From the NCBI RefSeq assembly GCF_000283155.1, contig NW_004454166.1, forward strand, positions 11,058,199-11,122,198: DNA of 64,000 nucleotides, read 5' to 3'. This DNA is from Ceratotherium simum simum (Eukaryota > Chordata > Mammalia > Perissodactyla > Rhinocerotidae). Positions 10,253 through 22,050 of this stretch are shown here, in pieces. A program made the position numbers and the translations under genes. Each line of letters starts with the position of its first letter. Within the stretch, counting starts at the first letter, position 1. The notes under the pieces were generated by a model. The model did no database searches and had not been told where the DNA came from. It saw nothing but the letters and a program-made list of their open reading frames with translations.

Positions 10253-12649
10253 GTAACCTTCCTCGCTCGGCTTTTTGGGAGAGCAGGGGGGTGGCACAGG
10301 TGGCATCACAGGGACGTCCTCTCAAGGTGGCAGTGGTACCTTTGCCCTGGTCTCTTGTTCCTCACCTTATCTCCAGGCAGGAAATCACAGTGACAGCCCC
10401 AGGGACGGTCAACAGGATAAAAACACCCTCCTGCTCAGAGGACCTCCTCCACCTGGAGGGAGGCAAAGGTGGTGGATTCTGCGGCCAGCGCCTCTTCAGG
10501 GCTTCCCAGCGTGAGGGGGTTTTCTATTCCGAATCCTCTGCTCTCACATCTGGCTAAGGAAGGAGTGAATGAGAAGCAGAAGGGGTGGGTAAAGCCTCAT
10601 TGTAAAAGGTGAAGAGCTGTATGGTTGTAAGCTGTTCTTTGGAGGAAGACCAACATGATAATTTCCAACGCAGGATGTAGAATTTCCCTTGAAATGTATG
10701 GAGAGAAAATTCTTAAAAATAAAACTGGCCTGATAGATATTAGAAAACCCTGGATTTACATTCTGTTTTTAAGGCCTCCTGTGTCTTACCTCTCATCTGT
10801 AAAACAGAAATGATGATTATGCCTATGAAATAACATGTAAAGTGTCTAGTGTGTTCCATAATGGATAAATGCTGGGTGTTCCATAAATGTTGGTTCCTGT
10901 TGATAAACAGGGACACTGTTTTTAAGTCCTCTTGGGTTTTTCTTTGAGTTGAGTTTACTGTTAGCCAATTAAAACACTGTTAAACAACAGGCTTTCTCTT
11001 CAATGGAAGGAGAATTATGTTTATGTAAAAACGACTTTGCCCTCAAAAGATTCAAGCTGGAGGTGGATGGAAAAAGATTACTAGACTACCCACTGCCACT
11101 GTCTCCTGCTGTTCCCATCTACTGATCTTTCCATCTCTCCTTCATTCCTCCCCTCCCTCCTTTTCTTCTTCTTTCTTCCTGTCTTTTTTCCTTCGCCTGT
11201 AACCTTGGAAAGCATTTCGATATTTGCCACATGTGCCTCAAAAGCAATGAGTGTCTTCTGCTGTCCTGCTGAGATGTCACTCACTCTGAAATGCTGGATA
11301 TTTTGGGGGCATTTTTAAAGTTTCCAACATTTCCCCAGAGCCACTGCCTTTGGCTAATGCATTTTGAGACATTTCCCCCATATCTGCTGCACGTTCCATA
11401 GAAGGCTCAACATTTCTCAGTCTCAGATCTCCCTCCTCCCCGTGGCACTCTAATGAGACATGACACTGTTGCTGGCTAGGACATCCACCTGCAAGCTAGG
11501 AGAAGCAGTGTAGCAACATTTAGGCAGGAATTCTTGGCCCGAGTGGTCCCACCTGGTGTTCCGCCTCAGTCACCTGGCTTCTGGTCCCCCGGCCCATGTG
11601 TCGCGGTGGCTCTGTGCCCCCTCACAGCTTGGGGAGAGGCCACGAGTCGTGTTGCTGCCGAGCAAACAGAACTGGTGAGACCTCACTTCTGCGGTCGACT
11701 CCCCCTCTCTTCCCATATTGCTGCTTGGCGGGATTGGAGCTTTGATGCCTAATGAGCTCAATGACTTTTCTTCCCTGAGCTGAGAATTCAAGAAAGGGGG
11801 AGGCAAAGAGAGATGCCCTCGGAGCGCTACCGTTGACGAAGCGCTCCTTACACACACAGTCACTCATCTTCCAGCAGCACTGTGGGGGATAATACCATGA
11901 CTTATAGTCCTGTTTTACGTATGTGAAACTTGAAGCTGAGAAAAACTACTTTTTCTTTAATTTAGTATAATTATTTGTGGTCATTTCACAGAGGATTTAA
12001 GGTATCTTAAAGAGACTTGTGCAGAACTATAGGATTAAAAATAAATGAGGAAATAGGGGCAAATGCAAAAATAAGGAGAAGCCAGTTGAATGTCCACCCG
12101 AAAGTATGGAAGAGCTCACCGAGGGTCTGGCTGCTCAGTGTGCACCGTGAGGTGCCGAGCATTTCGTGAGCAGTGGGCTGCAGGCGTGGCTCTGAGATGC
12201 CTGCTGACCGTGGCAGAGAAGAAAACAGAATCAGTTGGATTTAGAGTGTTTGTGAGACTTGAGATTTTGTTCAGGAAATTTTCAGGAATCCTAAACACAA
12301 AAACCTAAAAGGAATTTCTCCAGTGAGTTCTCCTGAAGGGGACTGTGTAGGATAGAGTGCATATTGTCCCTGCCATAAATACAGTGGTAAGTCCCACAGG
12401 GCCCATGGGGGCTGAAGTGGTTTAACCAAAGGCACCCAAGTGTGAGCAGTGAAGCTACGGGTCAACCCCCAGTCCTCTGATCCCAACCCATCCATCATGT
12501 TGCCTGTCACTGGTTACTTACAATCTCTTCTGTTTATTGATAGAAATCATTTATATTAAAAGAAGCTTCTGGGTATGTAAATATTGTCCTTATAGGGATC
12601 CAAAAGTGCACAATCTAGAATGAACATGAGCATTCAGGATTGGTAGTAA

Positions 12650-12890
12650 TAACGACAGCATTCACAACAACATTAGTTACTATTGCTGAGTGCTTATTTG
12701 GTGGCAGGTGCTGTACTAAGTGTTTCCAATATGTCATTTTATGGAATTCTCACAGAACCCTAAGTGGGGGATATTACCATTATCCTTGATAACAAGGAGA
12801 AAAACAGATTCGGAAAGACTGAGCATCTTATCTAAGGTCAAATGACTAATAAGTTACTCAGCTGGAATCTGACCCACCGTCCATGCCTTT
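12650..12890 (-). repeat. MIR-like SINE remnant
   Basis: Reads 'attgctgagtgcttatttgg', 'caggtgctgtactaagtg', 'ggggatattaccattatcc' and 'tcagctggaatctgaccca', ending in 'ccttta accatca'. This is the usual pattern of a reverse-oriented MIR-family element. Family assignment is tentative. Confidence 0.55.
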
Positions 12891-13529
12891 AACCATCAGG
12901 CATCACTGTCTCACCCATAGGAATGTGGTTGGTGTCACCCTGTTGAGCATTCCAGTGGCTGTGGCAGCTGGGTCTGAGGATAGAATTATCTGTGGGGCTG
13001 GAGATCAGAGACGAGGACCACCAAGCCACAGATGGCAGGGTGCTTCAGGACAGCCATGTCTGCCATCTGTGTCCTGACCTGGCTTGGTGTCCATCTCAAC
13101 TCAAAATGGCAGCTCAGTGGGAAGCTGGTCTTGACAAGTCAGGAGACAAGGTTGGGTGTCTGCCTTGCAATTTCGAGTTGGGGCTGATCTCAAAGTAACA
13201 AGAGGTGGCTCTTTCTGCACCTGTGCTCTCCTTGCTCTGTGGATGAATAAACATCTTTGGTCTCTAGAGTCTGCAGTAAGAGATCTTTCGGAGGCCTTAG
13301 TTAATTAAAATACTTGGGATGAAAGGCAAGAAAAACAACATCTGCACTGGCCCTGAGACTGAGCTACTGCTTTGCAAGAATAGTTTTCCTTCGCTTTTTG
13401 TTTAGACAAATTGATATATCTAAATAGGGAGGGAAGGAAAGAGAATCCACTTCACTCATGGCAAATCTGAGTGGGAAATAATCATGGATTTGTGTTGCTG
13501 TGGCAAAAGAGAGCATACTGTTTGGTGGT

Positions 13530-14430
13530 GCATGCAGCAGACATTCATTATTTGCTTGTTACATGCCACACTATGCTGGGTTCCTTGGGTAAGAGGGGGT
13601 GTATAATACCCAGTACCTGCCCTCCTCCAGGACATGAAGGGTATACATGAGTATATATAAGATAGCGAGTGATAAGTATCTAGGAGAGTCACAGTGGCAG
13701 ATATATTTCTGTTTGGGGTAGAGAAAGGTAGTGGAGGGGGAGTGGCTTTCAAACTGAGCCCTGATAACATTTCAACAGGCAGAGAAGACTGAAGGTGGGG
13801 TATATTAGTTTCCTGGGTAGCTTAAAACAGCAAAAATGTATTCTCTCACCGTTTTGGAGCCCAGAAGTCTGAAATCAAGGAGTCAGCAGCTGTGCTCCCT
13901 CTGAAGGCTCTAGAGAAGAATACTTCCTTGGCTCTTCCTAGCTTCTGGCTCCCCACGTTCCTTGGCATTCCTTGCCTTGTAGCTGCACCATTTCAACCTC
14001 TGCCTCCGTCTGGCCCACAGCCTTCTTCCCTGTGTGTGTCTCGGTGTGCCCTCTCCTCTTCTTATGGGTCATTGGATTTAGGGCCCACGCTAATCCTATA
14101 TGACCTCACCTTGACCAATTACATCTGCAAAGACCTTAGAACCCAACAAGGTCACATTGTGAGGTTCCAGGTGGACATAAATTTCTGGGGGACACTGTTT
14201 GACCCACTACATGGGGTGGGGGGATTTAACAAATGATGCAGGTGAATAGAAGCAAGATGTATTTACAGAGTGGTGTTAGACTGGACTGAGGAGGGCCTGA
14301 AGGAAATAGGAGGCAAGGCTGGAAAAGTACGTTCCAGCCAAATTACAGAGGGCTTGGATAGCAACAGAGGAGTTTGAACTTTACTCAGTGGACGGAAGGG
14401 AAGCCAGGGCACTGAGGAGACACCTGTGAA
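13530..14430 (+). repeat. Ancient dispersed repeat split by an MLT1 LTR
   Basis: Sequence on both sides of the MLT1 LTR ('gcttgttacatgccacac' to 'tcaacaggcagagaagactg', then 'gcaggtgaatagaagcaaga' to 'agtttgaactttactcagtg') reads as one old repeat related to that at about 30,400-30,960. Nesting shows it predates the LTR. No family name assigned. Confidence 0.45.
13803..14215 (-). mobile_element. MLT1-type (ERVL-MaLR) solo LTR, antisense
   Basis: Read on the minus strand this has the MLT1 LTR order: it starts TG near a 'gtgtcccccagaaatt'-like segment, runs through 'gtcctatataggatta'-type sequence, and ends near 'ctacccaggaaactaata'. On the plus strand the key words are 'tattagtttcctgggtagct', 'aagtctgaaatcaaggag', 'gaaggctctagagaagaata' and 'attacatctgcaaagacctt'. 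No internal retroviral sequence accompanies it, so it is a solo LTR remnant with no coding capacity. Confidence 0.8.
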
Positions 14431-14609
14431 GACTAATTTCTCAAAGACTGAAGCAAAGGATTGGTAGACCCATCTCTTTGAGGAACCGTGAACTTAGGTC
14501 AGATTAATGTTTAGAGGTTGGCCATGATTGGACCGGTTTAACAGAGGGAAAAATTAAGCCCTGAGACTTTTGTTTCAAGGAGAAAGTTGGTGGTAGGACT
14601 TTTGGTGGA

Positions 14610-14770
14610 TTTTCATTCATACAACAAATATTTATTGAACACACCTGCTATATGTCGGCATTGTTTTAAGCTCTGGGGATACAGCCGTGGAGAATCAGGT
14701 GAGGTTTGTGCCCCGAGGGAACTTGGGAACTTGAACTTCAAAGGGAAGAGAGACAATGAACAAGGAAATA
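14610..14770 (+). repeat. Ancient dispersed repeat fragment
   Basis: 'ttcatacaacaaatatttat', 'ggcattgttttaagctctgg' and 'ggatacagccgtggagaatc' match a common mammalian dispersed repeat also represented at about 27,780-27,960. Family name not assigned. Confidence 0.5.
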
Positions 14771-16499
14771 AATAGTTTCATGAGTTTCATACATTTCCAT
14801 TCAGTTTATTGCCCTTGGAGGCCGGATGCGCCATGCATAGCTTTGCCTGTATATACCTTGTGCATCTAGACTGAACCTGGAAAATTGGGCACAGATGGAA
14901 TTATAGGGGTGAAACACAGTTCTGCCAAATATTTACATGATAATTATGGAGCTGTGTAATCACTGATACTGTGATTCAAATCAACTTAAAGTTTCTGCTT
15001 CACAGCCTGTAACCCCAATACTTAGACAAATGCTGAGTTTAACTGAACCCCACAGGTAGGCATCTTGTTAGAATGGAACTAATCTCTCCTAATTTATCTG
15101 ATCAATATCGTTTGTCTTGAGAAAAAAATCTACAGTGAAATGGCCAGTCTTTCATTTTATTCAGTGAAATTACAGGTTCCCTTTCATCCCCATCAAACAC
15201 TTGGCCTGTTGGAATTAGAGGTCTGGTTCCCAGCTCTCTCTGGCTTGAGGATGGTGGCCTGGCTGACATCAAAACTTAACAACTTCGTACCAGGAGCTGT
15301 TGTGCTTGTGTTTACATGTGTCTATTTATGGTCGTGTTTGGGGATGATTGTTTTTTTAGAAACTATTGTTGTTTTCTTAATGACTTTCTAGTACTCAGCC
15401 TTTGTCACTTGTTTGGCTGAGAGAGAGTAATGGGTGGGTCTTTGGTTTGGCCCAAAGAGAGTCTCAGTCCTCTAGCATGATAATCTGCCTACCAAGTTTG
15501 TTGGAGTGAATGACTTCCAGATCTCTCCCTGCTTCCTTTAGACTTGGCACATTGTGAGGAGGAAACCCATGTGTGTTTCCCATGTGGTCTGCCTTTCAGG
15601 AAGGATCTTTGCTTGGAGATTCTGGACTCCACAGTGATGTGGTTTTTCACTGTTTGGAGCAAAAGTGACCCCCCCTTTGGAGTTGTAATTCTGCAGAATT
15701 TTCCACCGAGCACCACGGGAGTTGACAGCGTGCGCTTCTGGGCTCTTGTTGCCCCGTCGTGCCCAGGTGCTTCAGTGTGGCATTACCCTGGGGCCCGGCT
15801 GCAGAACCAAGCATCTTTTGAGTAGGAGGAGATGAGAGAGACAATCTATCTTGCAGTCGAACTGGTGAAGTCATAATATTTTTGCAGCCAGTGCTGGAAG
15901 GTGAGTCACAATGAGTGTGATTCAGGCCTTGCTTTCTTACCCAAGGTAATTTTGAGAGGTGTGAAGTCAAGAAAGACCCACAGTTGTCGCTGCCCCCATA
16001 GAAAAAAGCCCTGAGCGCTGAGCTTCTGTAGCCAAGACAGGGCTCCGGCCATACCTGGAAACATTCCCGTCTCTAACTTTATGTCCCTCGCTTGCCTCAA
16101 CCATGAATAACCTCATTCAGAAAATGCTGTCAGTCATTGGCCCGCCTTTCAAAGTCTGTCTTGTTTTTTTATCTTGGTCATGTTAGCCATGTTTTTCGAA
16201 AGGAGAAAAAGTTAACTTTTTTCTACAATTAATATCTTAGTAAAAATCCACGTAACTAAGAGACTTGGGACGTTGGTAACGTCTTAGTTTGGAAATGGGA
16301 AATCTTACATTTCAGAGTAAGTAAGCAGGGAAATGATCAGACCCAGAACATATTTGGAAGACATTCAGATAGAAATGGTTGCCTTAGATATCTAGAGCTT
16401 TTGCATTTTTAAAATATTAGGAATTATTAGTTAAGCTTATGAGTTCACTACATACCGATTGGATGTTGCCTGAGAGTTGTTTTCAAGGGTGAAGGAGCA

Positions 16500-16730
16500 G
16501 GATGCTGGCTAAGGGCAGGAGGCCTGTGCTCCCAGGTCACAACTTTGTGCTGAACTAGAGGAGTGACTTTGAGGAAGCAGCTTAACAGATTGGCTCTCAG
16601 TTTCCACATCAATAAACTGAAGATAATAAAGTGACTTTGCAGGGTGTTATGAGAATAAAAATGGCAGTGAGGGTAGAGCACCTCACAGTGCTTAAAACAT
16701 AGTGAGCACTTAATCAATTGTAGCTGTGGT
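16500..16730 (+). repeat. MIR SINE remnant
   Basis: Diverged MIR order: 'ctctcagtttccacatcaat', 'aagataataaagtgactttg', 'cagggtgttatgagaataaa', 'gtgagcacttaatcaa'. Confidence 0.65.
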
Positions 16731-17530
16731 TCACATTCATTATTATTATTGAAACTCCAAGGTATTATTTGGAGCGCTATGACTGTGTAAAATTCACTTA
16801 GACACACATAGTGAAATTGGAAACTGCAAAGAAAACTAACCAAAGTGGTAGAGGAATTGAAAAGGAGACCTATAAAAAACCAGTTTGAAAGAAGCGATTA
16901 TTTACGGGGGAGAAGTGAAGACAGGAGGTGACTGAATGACTGTCTTCAGGGTGTGGGAGGCGTCGTTGTGTGGAAAATCATACCCAGCTGTTCTCCATCT
17001 CCACTGAGGTCGACAGAACCAGGGCAGACGGGACAGGCCAGAGCCAAAGAATGAAAGTGGAAGCAGGAGAAATGACAGACTATAAATCAGGAACAAACAC
17101 AGAGAGAGCAAGGGGGGACGCAGTCTCAAGAAAGGTGCCAGAAAAGTTCAGTCAGCACTTCCCATGAGCTCCTGTGGTGTAAAAAGTGTGGGGGTTGGTC
17201 CCCCTGGTTCAGCCTGCACCCCCATCTCTTGCCCTGGGCACCAGCTTGTGCATGGTTCGTGTCCATGGGTCTTACCCAGAGCAGCTGGATCAACCTGGTC
17301 CATGTTGCCTCCTCAGGGTGCATTTGTTGGAGACATTTCTGGTTGTCACAACCCGGGGGGCACGGGGTGCTACTGGCATCTAGTGGGTAGAGGCCAGGGA
17401 TGCTGATAAACATCCTACTGTGCATAGAACAGCCCCCACTACAAAGAATTGCCTGGCCCCCAAATGTCAGTAGTGTTACAACTGAGAAACTCTGGTTTAG
17501 AGGAATAGGACAAGGTAGCATGGGCTTCTT

Positions 17531-17834
17531 TTTTTGTTTTGTTTTGTTTTTGTGAGGAAGATTAGCCCTGAGCTAACATCTGTTGCCAATCCTCCTTTTT
17601 TTGCTGAGGAAGATTAGCCCTGAGCTAACATCCGATGCCAGTCCTCCTCTTTTTTCTGAGGAAGATCGGCCCTGTGCTAACATCTGTGCCCATCTTCCTC
17701 TACTTTATATGGGACGCCACCACTGCATGGCTTGACAAGCAGTGCGTCGGTGCGCGTCCAGGATCCGAACCTGCGAACCCCGGGCTGCTGACGCGGAGTG
17801 TGCGCACTTAACCGCTGCGCCACCGGGCCGGCCC
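17531..17834 (-). repeat. ERE SINE with three tandem tail modules, antisense
   Basis: Reverse-oriented ERE with a T-rich start and GGGCCGGCCCC complement at its end. The tail module beginning TGAGGAAGAT occurs three times with an exact 52-bp spacing (starts 17,553, 17,605 and 17,657); other EREs here have one or two. Flanks share AG(C/T)ATGGGCT(T/G)CTT (about 17,517-17,530 and 17,836-17,849), an imperfect target-site duplication. Confidence 0.95.
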
Positions 17835-18959
17835 CAGTATGGGCTGCTTAAGGCTCACCAGTTTACACCAAAGCATTTTTTCTTCCGTTTACACCAAACC
17901 ATTATACTGAATGGTTAGAAGACTGTTAAACATTTGCTATTCTAAGAAAATGTGTGGATTACATTATAATCATGTGTTTCTTAGCTGTCTGCTATACTTT
18001 GGTTTAAAAATATTTATATTTCTAAATAAGCCACTGACTCTTTGTATGGGGAAAATAACATATGCATTAGAGCTCCAGGGAGTATGTTGCAGACATCACC
18101 TTCCACGCTCCCTCTGCCCAGCTTTTCGCTGGCCAATTAATCGCCGCATTCAGGGACTCCCAAGGCAGTACTGTCCTGCAGTGAGAATGTGGTGGCTGAG
18201 ACTAAGGCATGACGGTGGGTGGGGAAAAGTCCCCAGGGGCCCAACACAGGCCAACAACAGAGGGAGGATGCACCCAGTGAGTCGCATCAGCGCACAAAAG
18301 ACTGACGCTCTGGAAACATCGCTACTCCGTGACTCTGAGAATAAATCACCCTTTCTTGACTTAATAACACATTGCTGTTTATAAATAATATAAGTATATG
18401 TTGTGTGCGTCCATTTGTAAACTTTCGGAGTCTTATGAAATCCAGACACAGCATGAACACACACGCTATATTTGATCCTTGCATAAATAGCACAGATTTT
18501 AATTTTATCCCAGTTATGGATATCTGGGGCGCGTGTGCCGATACTCTGGGCAGACTGGTGTGAAATTTAATTTGAGCAGTTAAACACAAGGGTGAGAGAG
18601 TGCAAAATAAACAAGCACACGCATTTCCAGCCCTACAGCATTTGGTGTGTTAACAGGAAAAGCACCCGAATCCTCTCTCTCTGTTATTTTTCCCTGGTGA
18701 CAATCAGATTACAGATTGTGTGGAAAGGCACAAATCCTCCATATCTCCCATGCCACCCCCATCTCCCCCTGAAGGTTGCCTGTGGCCATTTCATTTGTGA
18801 GCTCTTCAGAGTTGGAGTTTTAGTGAAGAAAAGTGTACAGGTTTCCTTTTCAGATTTGAAGTTAGAGATTCCTTTGGTTTCAGGAAAAGGAAAACTGTCT
18901 TGCTGAGAACATCTTGGAAGGGGGAACAGGAATGAAATTGGAAGTGATGAGGAATAATA

Positions 18960-19130
18960 GAGTTGCAGTTCGACAGACAGGGATGCGGATCTCAGCTTGC
19001 CACTTACAATGTCTGTGACCTTTGGAGAGTAATTTAAAAGTCGGTTCCTCACTTTACTAAATGGGAATAATTCCAGCCTAAGAGAGTTGCCAGGAAGGGG
19101 CACAGTGGTGCACACGGGTGCTCGGGGAAT
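18960..19130 (+). repeat. MIR SINE remnant
   Basis: Contains 'gcttgccacttacaatgtct', 'gtgacctttggagagtaatt', 'ttcctcactttactaaatgg' and 'gagagttgccaggaaggg', the usual MIR progression. Confidence 0.65.
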
Positions 19131-19569
19131 GTCAGTTTCCTTCCTCCTTACCGACACCTGTAAGTCCAGCCTGAATGACACTTGCTGCTCATGACGGAGG
19201 AAGTGCTAATGGTTGCTGTCAATGATCATTCATGTTGGTAAAAATGGCAGGCATTTCAATTCTTCCCTCCTTTAATCACCTCCCTTTAGGAATGAGCCAG
19301 CACCTTGCAACCTGCTCACCCCCAGTTATAGATCATTCTGGGTATTAAGTACACAAGGAGCTTTTGGTCTTAAAAACACCTCCTTGTACCCGAGGAATAT
19401 GTTTTGGGGTTGGAGGAGGGGCAGTACTGTACATGCATGCAGTTCACAGACTCAAACTCATAAGACGCAGCAAAATGGAATGCGTGAGTGTCGTCTTCTA
19501 GTCCAAAGAAGGAATGTCTGCTTACCGTCAGTAAAACTTCCCATCTTTCCATCCGATTTGTTTCCGCAG

Positions 19570-19793
19570 AGGAGCGCGTTGTCCCCATCGAGGTGTGCCG
19601 GTCCAAACTGTCCAAATACTTGCAGGGAGTAGTTTTCCGCTGCGATAAGTGTACCTTCACCTGCTCCAGTGATGAGAGCCTCCAGCAACACATCGAAAAG
19701 CACAATGAACTGAAACCCTACAAGTGCCAGCTCTGCTACTACGAGACCAAGCACACGGAGGAACTGGACAGCCACCTTCGGGACGAGCATAAG
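19570..19793 (+). CDS. ZNF462: ZNF462 coding exon with fingers 4 and 5
   Basis: A 224-nt exon, acceptor TTTCCGCAG|AGGAG and donor CATAAG|GTACTG, leaving at a codon boundary. It encodes a linker (EERVVPIEVCRSKLSKY, visible residues 136-152) and two complete fingers. Finger 4 is at residues 160-180 (CDKC, 12 residues, H-x3-H). It connects through a classical-like linker (NELKPYK) to finger 5 at 188-209 (CQLC, 12 residues, H-x4-H). The pair with the Lys-Pro-Tyr linker is the arrangement typical of DNA-contacting fingers; that it binds DNA is inferred from the family. The donor GTACTG is weaker than the other donors of this gene. Read-through would add about 31 codons before a stop near 19,887. 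Confidence 0.97.
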
Positions 19794-20058
19794 GTACTGG
19801 CCTGGGACTTCCTGCCCGTGGGGGGCCCGCAGCGGGGCAGAGGTGAATCCAGTCACACCCACTGGGTGCGAGACACAGACATGAACTAAAATAATGTTTA
19901 AAATGAGAACCAGTTTTTTCCTGTTATAAAAGACATATAAGGTCATTTTAGGAAATTGGAACAGAGAGATGGGGATAAGGAAAATCACCCAAATCCAACT
20001 GCTTAACATTTTTGGCCTCTTCTATGCCCAGTTTCCTTTGTTTTACATAATTGTGATT

Positions 20059-20480
20059 GTTTTTATTGTTGGTGCTGTAGAGTCGAGTCAATTCCGACTC
20101 CTAGCAACTCTGTGGACAGTGGAGCCAAGCCCTGCCCAGTCTTTTTGCACCATCCTCTCACCTTCCGGAGCTATATCAGACAGTGCTCCACTGCTATTCC
20201 TAGGGTTTTCACGGCCAATTGTTTTGGAAGTGGTGGCCAGGTCCTTCTTCCTAGTCTGTCTTAGTCTGGAAGCTCCGCTGAAACCTGCCAACCATGGGTG
20301 ACCCTGCTGGTGTTTGAAATCCTGGTGGCATAGCTTTCAGCATCACAGCAACACGCAGCCGCCACAGTAGGACAACCGATAGACGGATGCTGTGGGTGGT
20401 GTGGTTCCCTGACCAGGAAACAAACCCGGGCCACGATGGTAAAAGCACTGAATCTTAACCACTAGACCACCAGAGCTAGC
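20059..20480 (-). repeat. tRNA-headed SINE with an RTE-like body (not ERE), antisense
   Basis: Bounded by an exact 11-bp direct repeat TAATTGTGATT (20,048-20,058 and 20,481-20,491), so the unit is about 422 bp. Read on the minus strand it begins with a tRNA-like head (GCTCTGGTGGTCTAGTGGTT). The body contains 'gccgtgaaaaccctagga' and 'agcagtggagcactgtctga', words I associate with RTE/BovB-type LINE 3' ends. It finishes 'gtcggaattgactcgactct' then 'acaataaaaac' rather than a long poly(A). The body is unlike the EREs here. The RTE link is from memory of the family and untested. Confidence 0.7.
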
Positions 20481-20587
20481 TAATTGTGATTATACTATAC
20501 ATGAAATAGGGTATCTTCCCCCTACCCTTTTTTTTTAACTTAACATCCTAACAGGAGTATTTCTCCATATTATTTTACATGTATTGT

Positions 20588-20790
20588 CATAAGGGTTGAC
20601 AAATTTTTTCTGTAAAGGGCCAGATAGTAAATATTTCAGGCTTTGGGGACCAGACGGTCTCTGTGGCAACTGCTCAATTCTGCCCTTCCAAAAAGAAAGC
20701 AGCGATAGACAAGACATAAATGAGTGGGCGTGATTGTGTTCCAATAAAACTTTATTTACAGAAATAGGCTACAGGCTGTGGCCCCATAGT
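20588..20790 (-). repeat. Old DNA-transposon-like repeat, copy 1
   Basis: Contains 'ttctgtaaagggccagatag', 'taaatatttcaggctttggg', 'gtgttccaataaaactttat' and 'ttacagaaataggc', the words of a common short mammalian repeat, probably a non-autonomous hAT-type element. The same family lies in the opposite orientation at about 28,228-28,560. Exact subfamily not assigned. Confidence 0.65.
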
Positions 20791-21889
20791 TGCTGGCCTC
20801 TATTCTGTCTGATGGCTCTGCCCCTGTGTCCCTCAGTCGTGTAGGTTGTTTCCAACATTTTGCTAGCTACAAAGATTTTCCAAGGCATTGCTATTCATGT
20901 CTAAACGCTATAAGAACTGTAAAAGATGTGTTTTACTTGGGAGGGGGATTGATAAAGAACAGATTAGTATAGGACATAAAATAAGGAGTTTGTGGAAAAA
21001 AATGTCTCCTAGAGGTCTACTGATTGGAGGGTAAAATCATACAGGATGGCTTCCTCACTTGTCATCGGATTATTTGGCACATCAGCAATTGAGAGGATTG
21101 TTTCTGGTTTGTGTATTGCCCAGAAGGCGGGGGGGTAGGGCCAGGATTTGTGTTTGTTTCATGAAAAGAGACTATTCAAATGCTTTCTAATTAACCAACA
21201 AATCCAAACATCCAGTGAGTGTTTACTTAAGGCGCAATGAGAAACACTTCTGATAATATTTCCTTCTTCCTTGCTCTGTGTCCCACTCAGTGGAAACACA
21301 GCTCCTGTTTTCTGGCCATACAAACCCCAGTTATAAAGATTTTAATCTGAATCATCTGCAGCCAAGGCTTAGAATTTTCCTAAGGAGTGTTGAGAGAGAA
21401 GGCTGGGCTTTATCACTCAGCCACAAGTTAATGGTTTTATGGCAAATATTCTGCTTTGGAAGACATTCATTTTCTAATGTGCCCAAAACATGAAAGTGGA
21501 GAAGAAAAGCCTAAATTATCTCACATAAAAACTTTGATATCCTTTCTTATTCAAACTTCCTGGGCATTTCTGCCCCCAAACTCAAAGGAAAATCACTCAT
21601 CCATCTCAAACCAAGCTTTCTACATTTGTGCACGTGTCTTATTTATGTAACCACCTCAGATCTTTTTATTATAGTGTTCAAGCCTGCAGGTTGGAATTTG
21701 GGGACAGAGCAAACTAGGAAGAAGATTCTTCTCCAGTTGTTGCACAGTAGCTTGTGAGTCACTGGGGAAGTCCAGGGAGGTTAGAAACCATGAAATGTGG
21801 AACTGGAGGCTTCCGGAGCAGGGGTGGAAGGCTGGGGCTTCAGGATCTGCATCAGGGAAATGGGTTGCTTAGGAAAATAGGGGCCCAAT

Positions 21890-22050
21890 TTAGAGCTCTT
21901 GGAGCCACACAGACGGGAGTTTGAATCTTGTCTTCACCATTTACTGTACAACTTGAGCAAGTTCCTTAAATTTCTCTATTTTCTGATCTGTAAATGGGAA
22001 CCATTATAGCTTTCTCAGAAGTTTCGTAAGATTGAATGAGGTCCTCGTGT
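21890..22050 (+). repeat. MIR SINE remnant
   Basis: Order 'gggagtttgaatcttgtctt', 'caccatttactgtacaactt', 'gagcaagttccttaaatttc', 'gatctgtaaatgggaaccat' is that of MIR. Confidence 0.7.

Larger units (their letters stand above)
10253..19569 (+). other. ZNF462: ZNF462 intron (9.3 kb)
   Basis: Begins GTAACC and ends TTTCCGCAG. Contents: a pyrimidine-rich tract at about 11,124-11,200; an MIR-like remnant at about 12,650-12,890; an old dispersed repeat at about 13,530-14,430 interrupted by an MLT1 LTR (about 13,803-14,215); a related fragment at about 14,610-14,770; MIRs at about 16,500-16,730 and 18,960-19,130; and an antisense ERE (17,531-17,834). The stretches 10,560-12,600, 14,800-16,450 and 17,850-18,950 show no recognisable element; the last has TAAT-rich, CpG-containing sequence that may be conserved. 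Confidence 0.93.

Noticed and set aside
9979..10557. A 192-codon ORF across the 137-nt exon
   Set aside because: Only the exon part is ZNF462; the flanks are intron that happens to be open. The borders are set by CCCCCAG and GTAACC.
11081..11284. Lys/Arg/Glu-rich 67-codon ORF on the minus strand
   Set aside because: It is the complement of a pyrimidine-rich tract at 11,124-11,200, so the composition is an artefact.
13803..14215. An endogenous retrovirus with genes
   Set aside because: Only a solo MLT1 LTR is present; there is no gag, pol or env sequence here or at 55,435-55,918.
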